From: an uncultured Muribaculaceae bacterium
Lineage (GTDB): Bacteria > Bacteroidota > Bacteroidia > Bacteroidales > Muribaculaceae
Assembly (NCBI GenBank): GCA_947627615.1
Contig: CANQWS010000001.1
Span: forward strand, 104,003 to 168,002
Length of the DNA: 64,000 nt
Reading direction: 5' to 3'
The translations under genes and the position numbers were made by a program. How positions within the stretch are numbered: position 1 is the first letter of the stretch; each line of letters starts with the position of its first letter. The notes under the pieces are model-generated. The model made no database searches. It saw nothing but the letters and a program-made list of their open reading frames with translations, and was not told where the DNA came from. Below, one piece after another: positions 37,250 to 45,263 of this stretch.

Positions 37250-38538
37250 GACTTATAGACTGTGATAATTTTTTCTGCTCCTGTGAGCGCGTGTTCCGCC
37301 CCGACCTCGCCGGCAAGCCGATAGTAGTGCTGAGTAACAACGACGGATGTGTCGTGGCGCGCTCAAAGGAGGTCAAGGCTATGGGCATAAGGGACTGTAT
37401 GCCCTATTATCAGTTGTTGGAACAATACCCCGATTCCGGAATTGTAGCTTTTTCATCCAATTACACGCTGTATGGCGACATGTCGTCGCGTATAATGGCA
37501 ATTCTGCGTGAATCGGTGCCTGAGGTCATACAGTATTCAATCGACGAGGCTTTTCTTGATCTGCGGGGCATGGAGCATCTGGATTTGAAAAAATGGGGCG
37601 AGGAACTGTGCGTGAAAGTGCAGAAATGCACCGGTATGCCGGTAAGCCTTGGAATTGCGCCCACAAAGACCCTTGCCAAGATGGCGAGCCGGTACGCAAA
37701 GAAATATCCCGCTTACCGTAAATGCTGCGTAATAGGCAATGACGAACAGAGGGAGAAAGCGTTGAAACTTTTTCCGGTAGGCGATGTGTGGGGCATAGGC
37801 CGGCGCATCACCCGGACTCTTGAATATTTCGGCATCAATACCGCATACGATTTCACGCAGCGGTCAAGAAGCTGGATACGCTCCAGGTTCCATGTGACCG
37901 GCGAACGGACTTGGGCTGAATTGCGCGGAGAGAGTGTGATTGACGTCGACGGACTTGACGGCGTGGAGAAGAAAACAATAGTCACGAGCCGGAGTTTCCC
38001 CGGGATGCTGACCGATATTGCCGATGTGCGCAGCCATGTGGCCAACTATGCCGCGCGGTGTGCATTGAAACTGCGGAAGCAGAAATCCGTATGCTCCCTT
38101 GTGACCGTGTTCATACAGTCAAACCATTTCCGCGAGGATCTGGAGCAGTATGACGGCAGCGCGTCCTATTCCTTTATGACGGCCACCAACACCACTACGG
38201 AGATTGTCGACGTGGCTATCCGGATACTCGACGTCATATTCCGCAAGGGCATACACTATAAACGTGCCGGGATAATGGTTTCGGGCATATCCTCCGCCAA
38301 TGCGGTTCAGCCTGATCTTTTCACTTTCAATCCGGAACGGCGTAAGAAATATCAGGATATTTCAGCGGCTGTCGATGTCATAAACCGGCGTAACGGGGCT
38401 GATACGGTAGTCCTCGGCTCGCAGCAATATCGGGAGAAGGCGGAGGATGGCAAAAGCATCCGGTTTGTCAACGCCATACGCCGGGCCATGAAATCACCTG
38501 ACTATTCCACACGCCTTGGCGCTTTTCAGGTCCGGTAG
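37243..38538 (+). CDS. umuC: Y-family DNA polymerase UmuC
   Basis: 431 residues. Catalytic carboxylates are visible in MVGLIDCDNFFCSCERVFRP (Asp6, Asp8) and YSIDEAFLDLRG. NNDGCVVARSKEVKAMGI is the fingers region. The helix-hairpin-helix area (VGDVWGIGRRITRTLEYFGI) and the C-terminal little-finger and DUF4113-type tail (MKSPDYSTRLGAFQ) complete the UmuC layout. It copies past DNA lesions with UmuD' and RecA. It is followed by a strong terminator at 38603. Confidence 0.96.
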   Translation: MVGLIDCDNFFCSCERVFRPDLAGKPIVVLSNNDGCVVARSKEVKAMGIRDCMPYYQLLEQYPDSGIVAFSSNYTLYGDMSSRIMAILRESVPEVIQYSIDEAFLDLRGMEHLDLKKWGEELCVKVQKCTGMPVSLGIAPTKTLAKMASRYAKKYPAYRKCCVIGNDEQREKALKLFPVGDVWGIGRRITRTLEYFGINTAYDFTQRSRSWIRSRFHVTGERTWAELRGESVIDVDGLDGVEKKTIVTSRSFPGMLTDIADVRSHVANYAARCALKLRKQKSVCSLVTVFIQSNHFREDLEQYDGSASYSFMTATNTTTEIVDVAIRILDVIFRKGIHYKRAGIMVSGISSANAVQPDLFTFNPERRKKYQDISAAVDVINRRNGADTVVLGSQQYREKAEDGKSIRFVNAIRRAMKSPDYSTRLGAFQVR

Positions 38539-38602
38539 CTACCGGCATCATATATATTTAACGTGAGTTCGATATAAGACTTCGATAATTCAATATTAAA
38601 AC

Positions 38603-38640
38603 AATCAGCCATTTAGCATAAGACTAAGTGGCTGATTTTC
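38603..38640 (+). terminator. Rho-independent terminator of umuDC
   Basis: 14-bp stem (38603-38616 with 38624-38637, one wobble), 7-nt loop, running into TTTTC, 64 nt past the umuC stop. Confidence 0.8.
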
Positions 38641-38707
38641 TTGGTATTCTTGCAGAAATTTCGTAAATTTATAGTGTCTAATTACAAGATTTACAAGAAT
38701 TTGAGCT

Positions 38708-38800
38708 ATGATTACCGAGAACAAAATTACTGAAATGATTCGCTATCGAGATTCGCAAAATGTTGAAACTAAAATCCAAAATGATTTAGACGATATTTAA
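38708..38800 (+). CDS. Very small ORF (30 aa), doubtful
   Basis: Thirty residues, hydrophilic, starting MITENKITEMIRYRDSQNVE. A TTG (38641-38643), 20 nt, TAAATTTA (38664-38671) arrangement upstream could serve as a promoter. The opening residues resemble the start of some transposases, but nothing further matches, so it may be a gene remnant. Low confidence. Confidence 0.25.
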   Translation: MITENKITEMIRYRDSQNVETKIQNDLDDI

Positions 38801-38814
38801 GGGGTAAGCGTCTG

Positions 38815-38952
38815 TCAATTACTCATGGAGATTGAAGCGTATTTAATAATTTTATCGTTGTACCCCTGACCTATATCAATCTTCCAATCATACCGACCTT
38901 CTGCGACATCGTCAACCTCATTGAGTGTGTGGCGATGTTTTCTACTGAACCG
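38815..38952 (-). pseudogene. Possible gene remnant (45-codon open frame without start)
   Basis: The frame is open for 45 codons with protein-like composition (EVDDVAEGRYDWKIDIGQGY) but has stop codons just upstream and no usable ATG until near its end. It may be the C-terminal scrap of a lost gene, or chance. Confidence 0.2.
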
Positions 38953-38989
38953 TTATATCTTTACAGACCTCTTACTAAAAGGGTTTTAT

Positions 38990-39028
38990 AAAAAATATCG
39001 CGCAAGCGATCTCTTCGATGCTTGCGCG
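38990..39028 (-). terminator. Rho-independent terminator, shared by the small RNA and possibly the histidine kinase gene
   Basis: 9-bp perfect outer stem (CGCGCAAGC/GCTTGCGCG) with an extra inner 3-bp helix and, after ATA, a T6 run on the minus strand. It lies 210 nt past the kinase stop. Confidence 0.75.
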
Positions 39029-39136
39029 AGTTTGTGATTGATGGTTTCTTAATTACTATTATCGCTGATTTTGATTGGTAAAGATTGTTGTATACTTTTA
39101 GAGAGGGGTCTATTATCTAAACGAGAATCTTTATTC
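38990..39136 (-). ncRNA. Candidate structured small RNA, about 147 nt
   Basis: On the minus strand an isolated -7 element (TATCTTTG, 39149-39142) is followed by about 100 nt without an ATG and then a Rho-independent terminator (38990-39028). The transcript would fold. A 5' TAAAGATT pairs with AATCTTTA about 45 nt later, and inside that loop TTTAGA pairs with TCTAAA around a C-rich loop (GACCCCTC). The last hairpin is the terminator. No known RNA family is recognised. No good -33 element is seen, which lowers confidence. Confidence 0.45.
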
Positions 39137-39141
39137 GTCTG

Positions 39142-39149
39142 CAAAGATA
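39142..39149 (-). promoter_or_regulatory. -7 element of the candidate small RNA
   Basis: TATCTTTG on the minus strand, identical to the rplS -7 element. A GTCAC/GTGAC inverted repeat (39160-39175) sits just upstream and may bind a regulator. Confidence 0.4.
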
Positions 39150-39238
39150 TAGTGCCCCTGTCACGATGGTGTGACTTGCATGTTACAATCACGCAACAAA
39201 TCGTTACAATCCACCGAATTTAGCATTTTTTAACTAAA

Positions 39239-40678
39239 TTAGTGTGTTTTCTTCAGCGTGAACAGGAATTCGAGACCTCCGCCGCGGTGGTTGAACACCG
39301 ACATGGCGCCTCCGAGAGTCTCTATGGTGTTCTTGACAATGGGCAGTCCGAGTCCGGTTCCGCCCGATTTGCGCGAGCGGCCCGAATCTATTCGGTAGAA
39401 GCGTTCGAACAGGTGGGGGAGATGTTCCTCGCCCACGCCGCGGCCGTTGTCCCAGAATGAGAAGGTGTAGAATTCTTCGGATTCCGCGATGAGCTGCATG
39501 TTCATTTCCGTGCCGTGGGAGTGTATCACGGCGTTTCTGATCAGGTTGGTTATGCAGCTTGTCAGCAGATTGGCATTGGCAATCACGGTGCATTCGAGCG
39601 GTATGTCGAAGTTGAATGTCATTGAGCCGAGGTTGCCTGCCTGATTCATGTCGTTATGAATGGAGTAGAGGAGGTCATGGATGTTGACTTCCGTCATTAT
39701 CACCTTGCCGGAGCCGTTTTCAAGACGTGCCATAGTGGTCACGTCGTCAAGCAGTGCGCAGAGACGTTCCACATTGTCAAGGGCGCGCTTGAGGAAATAC
39801 TGCTGAGTGGAGGCGTCCATGTCTTTCGAGATGAGCACCGTTTCAATGTAGCCGCGTATCACGCCGACGGGTGTCTTGAGCTCGTGGGTTATATTGTTGG
39901 TGAGCTGATGCTGCATGCGCCCTTTCTCTTTTATGGCGTGCAGTGCCACTGCATGTTCCTTTTCGCTGCGTTTGTTGGCCTCTACGCGTGAGCGGTAGAG
40001 CTTGATAATGTCGCGGGATATGTCGCCCAGCTCGTCATGGCCCAGGCGTGTCTCGTCAAACTCAAACTCCGGGTTGTTGGCGCTCTTGGCAAATTCACGG
40101 AGCACTTTAATGTTGTTGACAATGAAGCCTGACGACAGATAGGCCAGCAACGTGACGGCTATCAGCGATATGATCAGGATGATGGTGAGCAGGGTGTCGT
40201 TGCTCTGGATGGCATCGGTTATCGAGACAGTCCACGGCATGGCAGTGTGGATGGCCAGATTGCCGTCATTGCTTTTTGACATTTTATAGAAGTAGACCTT
40301 CCGCTCTGCGTTCGTTGAAATGCCGCCCGACGTGTTAGCTATGGCGTTGGCTATGTCATCGGGGGTCTTGAACGGACGGCCTACGCTGTAGAGCAACTGT
40401 CCCTGACCGTTGTAGGCCGAGATTTTTATGTCGTCGAAATACGAATTGTCAAAATAGTCCTGAATGAACTGGATGAACGGTTTGATGTCAGAGCCTTGTT
40501 CATAAGCGGCTATGATTCTGGTGTTGATGAAGTTGAGCTGACGGTCTATAAGATCCTTGCGGAGATCGTTCTCCCTATGGTACTGGAACACTACCAGCAG
40601 CCCCACTACGATCCACATGCCTATTACAAGTGGAAGGAATATGCGCCAGCGTATGCTAAATTTTCTCTTTGAACCCAT
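39239..40678 (-). CDS. Sensor histidine kinase, partner of the OmpR-type regulator
   Basis: 479 residues from ATG 40678 (MGSKRKFSIRWRIFLPLVIG). One membrane helix lies at about residues 11-33. A roughly 140-residue periplasmic sensor follows, then a second helix at about 165-190 (LLTIILIISLIAVTLLAYLS), a HAMP-like linker and the dimerisation domain with the phospho-acceptor histidine in NNITHELKTPVGVIRGY. The catalytic domain has NLIRNAVIHS (N box) and DNGRGVGEEHLPHLFERFYR (G1/F), with SGGTGLGLPIVK (G2). It overlaps the response-regulator gene by 23 nt. It resembles Bacteroides RprX/RprY-type pairs, but that assignment is tentative. The signal is unknown. Confidence 0.93.
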   Translation of the reverse strand: MGSKRKFSIRWRIFLPLVIGMWIVVGLLVVFQYHRENDLRKDLIDRQLNFINTRIIAAYEQGSDIKPFIQFIQDYFDNSYFDDIKISAYNGQGQLLYSVGRPFKTPDDIANAIANTSGGISTNAERKVYFYKMSKSNDGNLAIHTAMPWTVSITDAIQSNDTLLTIILIISLIAVTLLAYLSSGFIVNNIKVLREFAKSANNPEFEFDETRLGHDELGDISRDIIKLYRSRVEANKRSEKEHAVALHAIKEKGRMQHQLTNNITHELKTPVGVIRGYIETVLISKDMDASTQQYFLKRALDNVERLCALLDDVTTMARLENGSGKVIMTEVNIHDLLYSIHNDMNQAGNLGSMTFNFDIPLECTVIANANLLTSCITNLIRNAVIHSHGTEMNMQLIAESEEFYTFSFWDNGRGVGEEHLPHLFERFYRIDSGRSRKSGGTGLGLPIVKNTIETLGGAMSVFNHRGGGLEFLFTLKKTH

Positions 40679-41381
40679 AACCGAAACCAAGACGGGTCAC
40701 TATATTGTTGCCATATTCGCCAATTTTCTTGCGTAACCGGGCTATATTGGTATCAATGGTACGGATGGTGATGATTACTTTGCTGTCCCAGATTTTTTCT
40801 ATCAGTTCTTCGCGCGAATAGATTCTGTTGCGGTGGGTGAGGAAGAAAAGAAGGATGTCATATTCGGTTCTGGTGAGGTTCAGTTCCTCGCCGTCGAGAG
40901 TTCCGATTTTCTCGTTGCAGTCTATTGACAGGCCCTTGAACGAGATAATGTCGGAGGTGGGTTTGTCGCTGGCTGCAGCCGTTGCTGCTATGTGCCGGAG
41001 GTTGTTGGCCGGATTGCTTCTGCGGAGCACTGCCTGGACTCTGGCGAGCACAACACCTATTTCAAATGGCTTGGTGATATAGTCATCGGCTCCTATGTTG
41101 AGGCCCATCACCGTGTCGTCGACTCCGTTGAGGGCCGAGCAGAACATTATGGGTATGGGTTCGGTTTCCGGATTGCTGCGGACCCGCTTGGCGAAGTCAT
41201 AGCCGCTGAGGGTCTCCATCATGATGTCAACAATCATGAGCTGATAGACTGTGAGGTCTTTTTCAAGCGCTTCTTCGGCGCTGTAGGCACAGTCAACATC
41301 GTAGCCCGCTTTCTCGAGGTTGTACTTAAGAATCTCGCACAAAGCCTCTTCGTCATCAATGACTAATATTTTGGCGTTCAT
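40656..41381 (-). CDS. OmpR-family response regulator
   Basis: 241 residues. Receiver domain with acidic pocket Asp9/Asp10, phospho-acceptor Asp52 (VDIMM) and the conserved lysine in YITKPFEIG. The C-terminal winged-helix DNA-binding domain is of OmpR/PhoB type (LNLTRTEYDILLFFLTHRNR, then IRTIDTNIARLRKKIGEYG). It acts as a transcription factor activated by the kinase encoded downstream with a 23-nt overlap. The order regulator-kinase and the sequence are like RprY of Bacteroides, a similarity noted from memory only. Confidence 0.95.
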   Translation of the reverse strand: MNAKILVIDDEEALCEILKYNLEKAGYDVDCAYSAEEALEKDLTVYQLMIVDIMMETLSGYDFAKRVRSNPETEPIPIMFCSALNGVDDTVMGLNIGADDYITKPFEIGVVLARVQAVLRRSNPANNLRHIAATAAASDKPTSDIISFKGLSIDCNEKIGTLDGEELNLTRTEYDILLFFLTHRNRIYSREELIEKIWDSKVIITIRTIDTNIARLRKKIGEYGNNIVTRLGFGYGFKEKI

Positions 41382-41590
41382 TATTCTAACGGTAGTTTTT
41401 TCTGGTTTATACTCTGATATGGCCGCATCCCTGATTGAAATGTGACTGAAGGTGGTAATTCCACGGTGTAAAGATACAAAAGCAAAGGCAAAAAGTCCTG
41501 TTAAAACATGTTAAATGTGCGTATGCGGCAAACCTTCCGTATGCTGACGCGTTTATATGGTATAATTACTATTTGCACTGTGTTTTTTTC

Positions 41591-41632
41591 ATGGTATTAG
41601 ATTTAAGGTTAAAGAATTCCCGGCTGTCGTGA
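41591..41632 (+). CDS. 13-residue leader-like ORF ending inside a terminator hairpin
   Basis: ATG 41591 opens MVLDLRLKNSRLS, with the TGA stop (41630-41632) in the loop of the hairpin 41621-41640. A ribosome stopping there would cover the stem, the geometry of transcription attenuation. The next gene on this strand (DUF349 protein, 41852) has its own possible promoter, so the link is uncertain. It could equally be a chance ORF in a short RNA. Confidence 0.25.
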   Translation: MVLDLRLKNSRLS

Positions 41633-41646
41633 GACAGCCGATTTTC
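41621..41646 (+). terminator. Rho-independent terminator in the gap before the DUF349 gene
   Basis: Perfect 8-bp stem CGGCTGTC/GACAGCCG, 4-nt loop, then ATTTTCTT. It points along the plus strand although no sizeable plus-strand gene precedes it. The 470-nt gap 41382-41851 holds nothing else except the 13-codon ORF and a downstream promoter. Confidence 0.65.
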
Positions 41647-41747
41647 TTGTCGGCCTGTTTCGCCCCGTTTAGCGTTCCGCGGCAGCCCTTCCGGAGCGGT
41701 CATAAGTTAATTGACATTGTTAATTTGCAGAAAAAGGCACAAAGTAA

Positions 41748-41778
41748 TTGTCAGTTAACAAAATTATAACTATTTTTA
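41748..41778 (+). promoter_or_regulatory. Candidate promoter of the DUF349 gene
   Basis: TTG at 41748-41750, 20-nt spacer, TATTTTTA at 41771-41778. Predicted start near 41784; start codon ATG 41852 gives a 68-nt leader. Confidence 0.35.
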
Positions 41779-41851
41779 CCTCCGATAAGTATCGGCTTCA
41801 ATGAGCCGATGCGTTTTCATCACTGTAATAACAACCATAATATTATTGACA

Positions 41852-43741
41852 ATGGAATCCCATGAAAAGGTTAATCCAGCTGAACAACAAGCGGTTGACC
41901 AACTCTTGACCACCGACGCCACTAATGAAGTTGCCGAGGCGGCTGCTATGTATGCTACCGATGAATCATCAAAACCGGAACAGGAAGAAATGTCTGTTGA
42001 AGTTGCCGGAGAAGAAGAAGTTGCGGATGTTTCGCCCGCCATCACCATTCCTGACATCATCAAAAGACTGAACGAACTTGCTGCCGGCGACGGATCGGCT
42101 ATAACTCCCGATGAAATAGGGAAACTCAAGCAGCAATTCTATAACCTTGTCAATGAGACTATGGCTGAACAGCGTGATGAGTTTGTAGCTGCCGGAAACG
42201 ATGCCGAGGCTTTCACCCCGATTCCTGTGGAGGAAGAGCAGACCTTCAAAGAGCTGATGAACAGGCTCAAGGAGCTCCGCAACCAGTACAGGGCGCGTGT
42301 CGAAGCCGAGCAGGCAAGAAATCTCGAACGCAAGCGCGAGATAATCGCCGAAATCAACACCATGGCCGATGACACCGACAATGTCAACCGTCATTATCCC
42401 AGAGCCAAGGAACTCCAGACCGAGTTCAAGGAAACGGGCGAGGTGCCCCAGCAGGACAACACCCAGATATGGAAAGCGTTTCAGGATGCCGTGGAGCATT
42501 TCTACGACCAGTGGAAAGTCAACAAGGAGCTCCGCGACTACGATTTCAAGAAAAATCTTTCAGAAAAGCAGCTCCTTATCGACGAGGCAAAGGCTCTGAC
42601 GCAGGAGGCCGATGTGGTAACGGCATTCCGCCGTCTGCAGGAACTTCATGAGAAATGGAGAGGAATAGGCCCCGTGGCAAAGGATCTGCGCGAAGAAATC
42701 TGGACAAGCTTCAAGGATGCTTCAGCGGAAATCAACAAACGCTATCAGGCATTCTTTGAAGAGCGCAAGCAGCGCGAACAGGTCAACGAGGCTGCCAAGA
42801 CGGCACTGTGTGACCGCATCGAGGCTATAGATATTGCCCAGCTGTCTACATATTCGGCCTGGAATCAGGCCACCGAGACAATTCTGGAAGCCCAGAAGGA
42901 ATGGAAAACTCTCGGCTATGCGTCGCGTAAAGCCAACAATCAGCTTTTCAGTCGTTTCCGCGCATGCTGCGATGCTTTCTTCGCGGCCAAGGGCGAGTTC
43001 TTCCGTTCAATGAAGAGCAGCATGGCCGACAATCTGGCCGCCAAGACACGCCTTTGCGAACAAGCCGAAGCTCTTGTCGACAGCACTGACTGGCGCAAGA
43101 CAACAGATACCCTCGTGGCCCTCCAGAAGCAGTGGAAGGATATCGGAGCCGTTTCAAAGAAACACAGCGATGCCATCTGGCAGCGCTTCATGACGGCCTG
43201 CAACACATTCTTTGATCGCAAGAAGCATGCCACAACCGACGTGCGCCGCACAGAGCAGGCCAATCTCAAGGCAAAGAAAGCCATCATTGCCGAACTCAAC
43301 GCTCTCAACACCGAGGACACCGACCGTGCGGAAGCCATTGCCAGAATCAATGACCTGCGCGCCCGCTGGCAGGAAACCGGCCATGTGCCTTTCCGTGAAA
43401 AGGACAAGATTCATGACACATACCGCGAGGTGGTGCGCCAGCTCTTTGACCGCTACGACATCCATGAAAAGAGGGCCAGAATGGATTCCTTCCAGAATTC
43501 AATCGATTCCATCTCCGATGACAAGGCCAAGCTCCTGCGCGAGCGCGACCGCCTCATGCGTGCCTACGAGGGCCGTAAATCGGAACTGGCCACCTATGAG
43601 AACAATCTGTCATTCCTCAGCGCACGTTCAAGCAAGGGCGCCTCTATGCTCGGCGAACTTGAACGCAACATTGAGCGTCTGAAGAACTCTCTGGGCGAAC
43701 TTGAAAGCAAAATTCGTCTGATTGACGGCAAACTTTCGTAA
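41852..43741 (+). CDS. DUF349-repeat coiled-coil protein
   Basis: 629 residues from ATG 41852 (MESHEKVNPAEQQAV). A start 51 nt earlier is possible but gives an implausible hydrophobic leader. After an acidic N-terminus (to about residue 90) the chain is helical and contains five DUF349-type repeats. Each has a W-x-x-[IL/T]-G-x-[VA]-x motif followed by a Phe-rich helix: FKETGEVPQ, WRGIGPVAK, WKTLGYASR, WKDIGAVSK, WQETGHVPF. It ends in a coiled coil (LGELERNIERLKNSLGELES). No signal peptide, so cytoplasmic. DUF349 proteins are common in Bacteroidetes and Actinobacteria; function is not established. Confidence 0.85.
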   Translation: MESHEKVNPAEQQAVDQLLTTDATNEVAEAAAMYATDESSKPEQEEMSVEVAGEEEVADVSPAITIPDIIKRLNELAAGDGSAITPDEIGKLKQQFYNLVNETMAEQRDEFVAAGNDAEAFTPIPVEEEQTFKELMNRLKELRNQYRARVEAEQARNLERKREIIAEINTMADDTDNVNRHYPRAKELQTEFKETGEVPQQDNTQIWKAFQDAVEHFYDQWKVNKELRDYDFKKNLSEKQLLIDEAKALTQEADVVTAFRRLQELHEKWRGIGPVAKDLREEIWTSFKDASAEINKRYQAFFEERKQREQVNEAAKTALCDRIEAIDIAQLSTYSAWNQATETILEAQKEWKTLGYASRKANNQLFSRFRACCDAFFAAKGEFFRSMKSSMADNLAAKTRLCEQAEALVDSTDWRKTTDTLVALQKQWKDIGAVSKKHSDAIWQRFMTACNTFFDRKKHATTDVRRTEQANLKAKKAIIAELNALNTEDTDRAEAIARINDLRARWQETGHVPFREKDKIHDTYREVVRQLFDRYDIHEKRARMDSFQNSIDSISDDKAKLLRERDRLMRAYEGRKSELATYENNLSFLSARSSKGASMLGELERNIERLKNSLGELESKIRLIDGKLS

Positions 43742-43755
43742 ATCAACTTCTGTCA

Positions 43756-43788
43756 GGTGCCGGTCTGTATTTCCATCAGGCTGGCACC
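43756..43788. terminator. Weak hairpin between the DUF349 and sugar-transferase genes
   Basis: 6-bp perfect outer stem GGTGCC/GGCACC with partial inner pairing and an AAATTT tail. Confidence 0.3.
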
Positions 43789-43809
43789 ATAAATTTAAAA
43801 AAGAAGATA

Positions 43810-45201
43810 ATGACAGGAATCAATCAGCGCGGACGTTACGGACGATACCTGAAATCGGTGCTTACAATTGTCGATTTCCTGATTCTTAATTTCGTTTTTT
43901 TCGTGACGCTGGCGCTGACACCTCAGTTCGATGTGTCCCGTCCGAGACTCATCTGGCTTCTGGCCAATCTGGCATATATTCCTGCGGCCCATTTCCTTTC
44001 AAGCATTCAGGCCCGGCGCACGGTTGCCATGGAGAATGTTTTCCTTTCCTCGGTCAAAGCCGTGGGACTCCATGCGCTGTTGTTCATATCCTGCATGTTC
44101 TTCCTGCAGATCGACAATATTTCGCTCCGCTCCTATGCCGAATTCTACGGGCTGCTCTTTGTCCTGTTTCCGGTATCGTGGCTTGCCTCGCGATTGTTCA
44201 TCAAGTACTACCGCCGCCGGGGCGGCAACTTTGCCAGAGTGGTCATAGTGGGCTGCAACGTCACCGGACTTCGTCTCTACAAGGAACTCGTGTCAGACCT
44301 CGGGTTCGGTTACAAGGTCGAGGGAATCTTCGACAATTCAACCATGGCCTATGCCCCTGACGGTCTCTATCAGGGAAAAATCTCCGAGCTTGACAGTTTT
44401 CTGTCCGATAAATGCATCGATGAGGTCTACTGCACTCTCCCCGGAACTGACGAGTCAGTCATAGCCGAGGTGCTCCGTGTTTCCGAGCTGAATGTCGCCA
44501 GATTCTACTACGTGCCCCCGATCTCGTCGCACATCAGCCGTTCGTTCGACCTTTTCGCCATCGGCTCCATTCCGGTGCTTTCCGTCCGCCATCAGCCGCT
44601 TATGGTGATGTACAACCGTGTGCTGAAGCGTTCGTTCGACCTGCTGTTCTCGTCCGTGGCCCTTGTTTTCTTCCCGCTGATTTTCATCCCTGTGGCCATA
44701 GCCATAAAGGTGTCCTCGCCGGGCCCCGTGTTCTTCCGGCAGAAACGTACCGGCTATAAGGGCCGTGACTTCGACTGCCTGAAATTCCGGACCATGAGGG
44801 TGAACCGCGACAGCGACCGCCGTCAGGCCACTAAAAACGACCCCCGCAAGACCCGGGTAGGGGATTTCCTGCGTAAGACATCGATCGACGAGCTGCCTCA
44901 GTTCATTAATGTGCTCAAAGGCGACATGTCGGTCGTGGGTCCGAGACCCCACATGCTCACCCACACCGAGCAGTATTCCGCTCAGATCAGCAGCTACATG
45001 GTGCGCCACTACATCAAACCCGGAATCACCGGATGGGCGCAGATCAACGGTTTCCGCGGGCAGACCGAGGAACTCTGGCAGATGGAGGAACGTGTGCGTC
45101 ATGACACCTGGTATCTCGAGCACTGGACATTCCTTCTTGACATGAAAATCATTGTGCGCACCGTGTTCAATGCCGTCCGCGGCGAGAAAAATGCATTCTG
45201 A
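43810..45201 (+). CDS. Undecaprenyl-phosphate sugar phosphotransferase (WcaJ/WbaP type)
   Basis: 463 residues. Four N-terminal membrane helices (about residues 15-135), then a Rossmann-like cytoplasmic domain (VVIVGCNVTGLRLYKEL). A re-entrant membrane helix precedes the conserved bacterial sugar-transferase domain: KRSFDLLFSSVALVFF, SPGPVFFRQKRTGYKG, FDCLKFRTMRVN, TSIDELPQFINVLKGDMSVV and GPRPHMLTH, then PGITGWAQINGFRGQT. It transfers a hexose-1-phosphate, usually glucose, from a nucleotide sugar to undecaprenyl phosphate, starting capsule or exopolysaccharide repeat units. No glycosyltransferase neighbours are present, so the polymer it primes is made elsewhere. Confidence 0.92.
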   Translation: MTGINQRGRYGRYLKSVLTIVDFLILNFVFFVTLALTPQFDVSRPRLIWLLANLAYIPAAHFLSSIQARRTVAMENVFLSSVKAVGLHALLFISCMFFLQIDNISLRSYAEFYGLLFVLFPVSWLASRLFIKYYRRRGGNFARVVIVGCNVTGLRLYKELVSDLGFGYKVEGIFDNSTMAYAPDGLYQGKISELDSFLSDKCIDEVYCTLPGTDESVIAEVLRVSELNVARFYYVPPISSHISRSFDLFAIGSIPVLSVRHQPLMVMYNRVLKRSFDLLFSSVALVFFPLIFIPVAIAIKVSSPGPVFFRQKRTGYKGRDFDCLKFRTMRVNRDSDRRQATKNDPRKTRVGDFLRKTSIDELPQFINVLKGDMSVVGPRPHMLTHTEQYSAQISSYMVRHYIKPGITGWAQINGFRGQTEELWQMEERVRHDTWYLEHWTFLLDMKIIVRTVFNAVRGEKNAF

Positions 45202-45205
45202 GTCC

Positions 45206-45236
45206 GCGGCGACGGCGATGCCGCATAACGTTTTTT
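45206..45236 (+). terminator. Possible terminator after the sugar transferase
   Basis: 5-bp GC stem GCGGC/GCCGC with a 9-nt loop, followed after 6 nt by T6. Confidence 0.4.
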
Positions 45237-45263
45237 GATTTCAGTTGTTACATTATTATGATT

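Larger units (their letters stand above)
38640..39238. other. AT-rich accessory-looking stretch, mostly without genes
   Basis: About 600 nt clearly richer in A+T than the flanking genes. From left to right it holds a 30-codon ORF (38708-38800), a promoter-less 45-codon open frame on the minus strand (38815-38952) and a candidate small RNA (38990-39136). I see no terminal inverted repeats or target duplications that would prove an insertion element. Confidence 0.5.

Noticed and set aside
38539..39238. Complete insertion sequence
   Set aside because: No transposase-length frame, no terminal inverted repeats and no target-site duplication visible.
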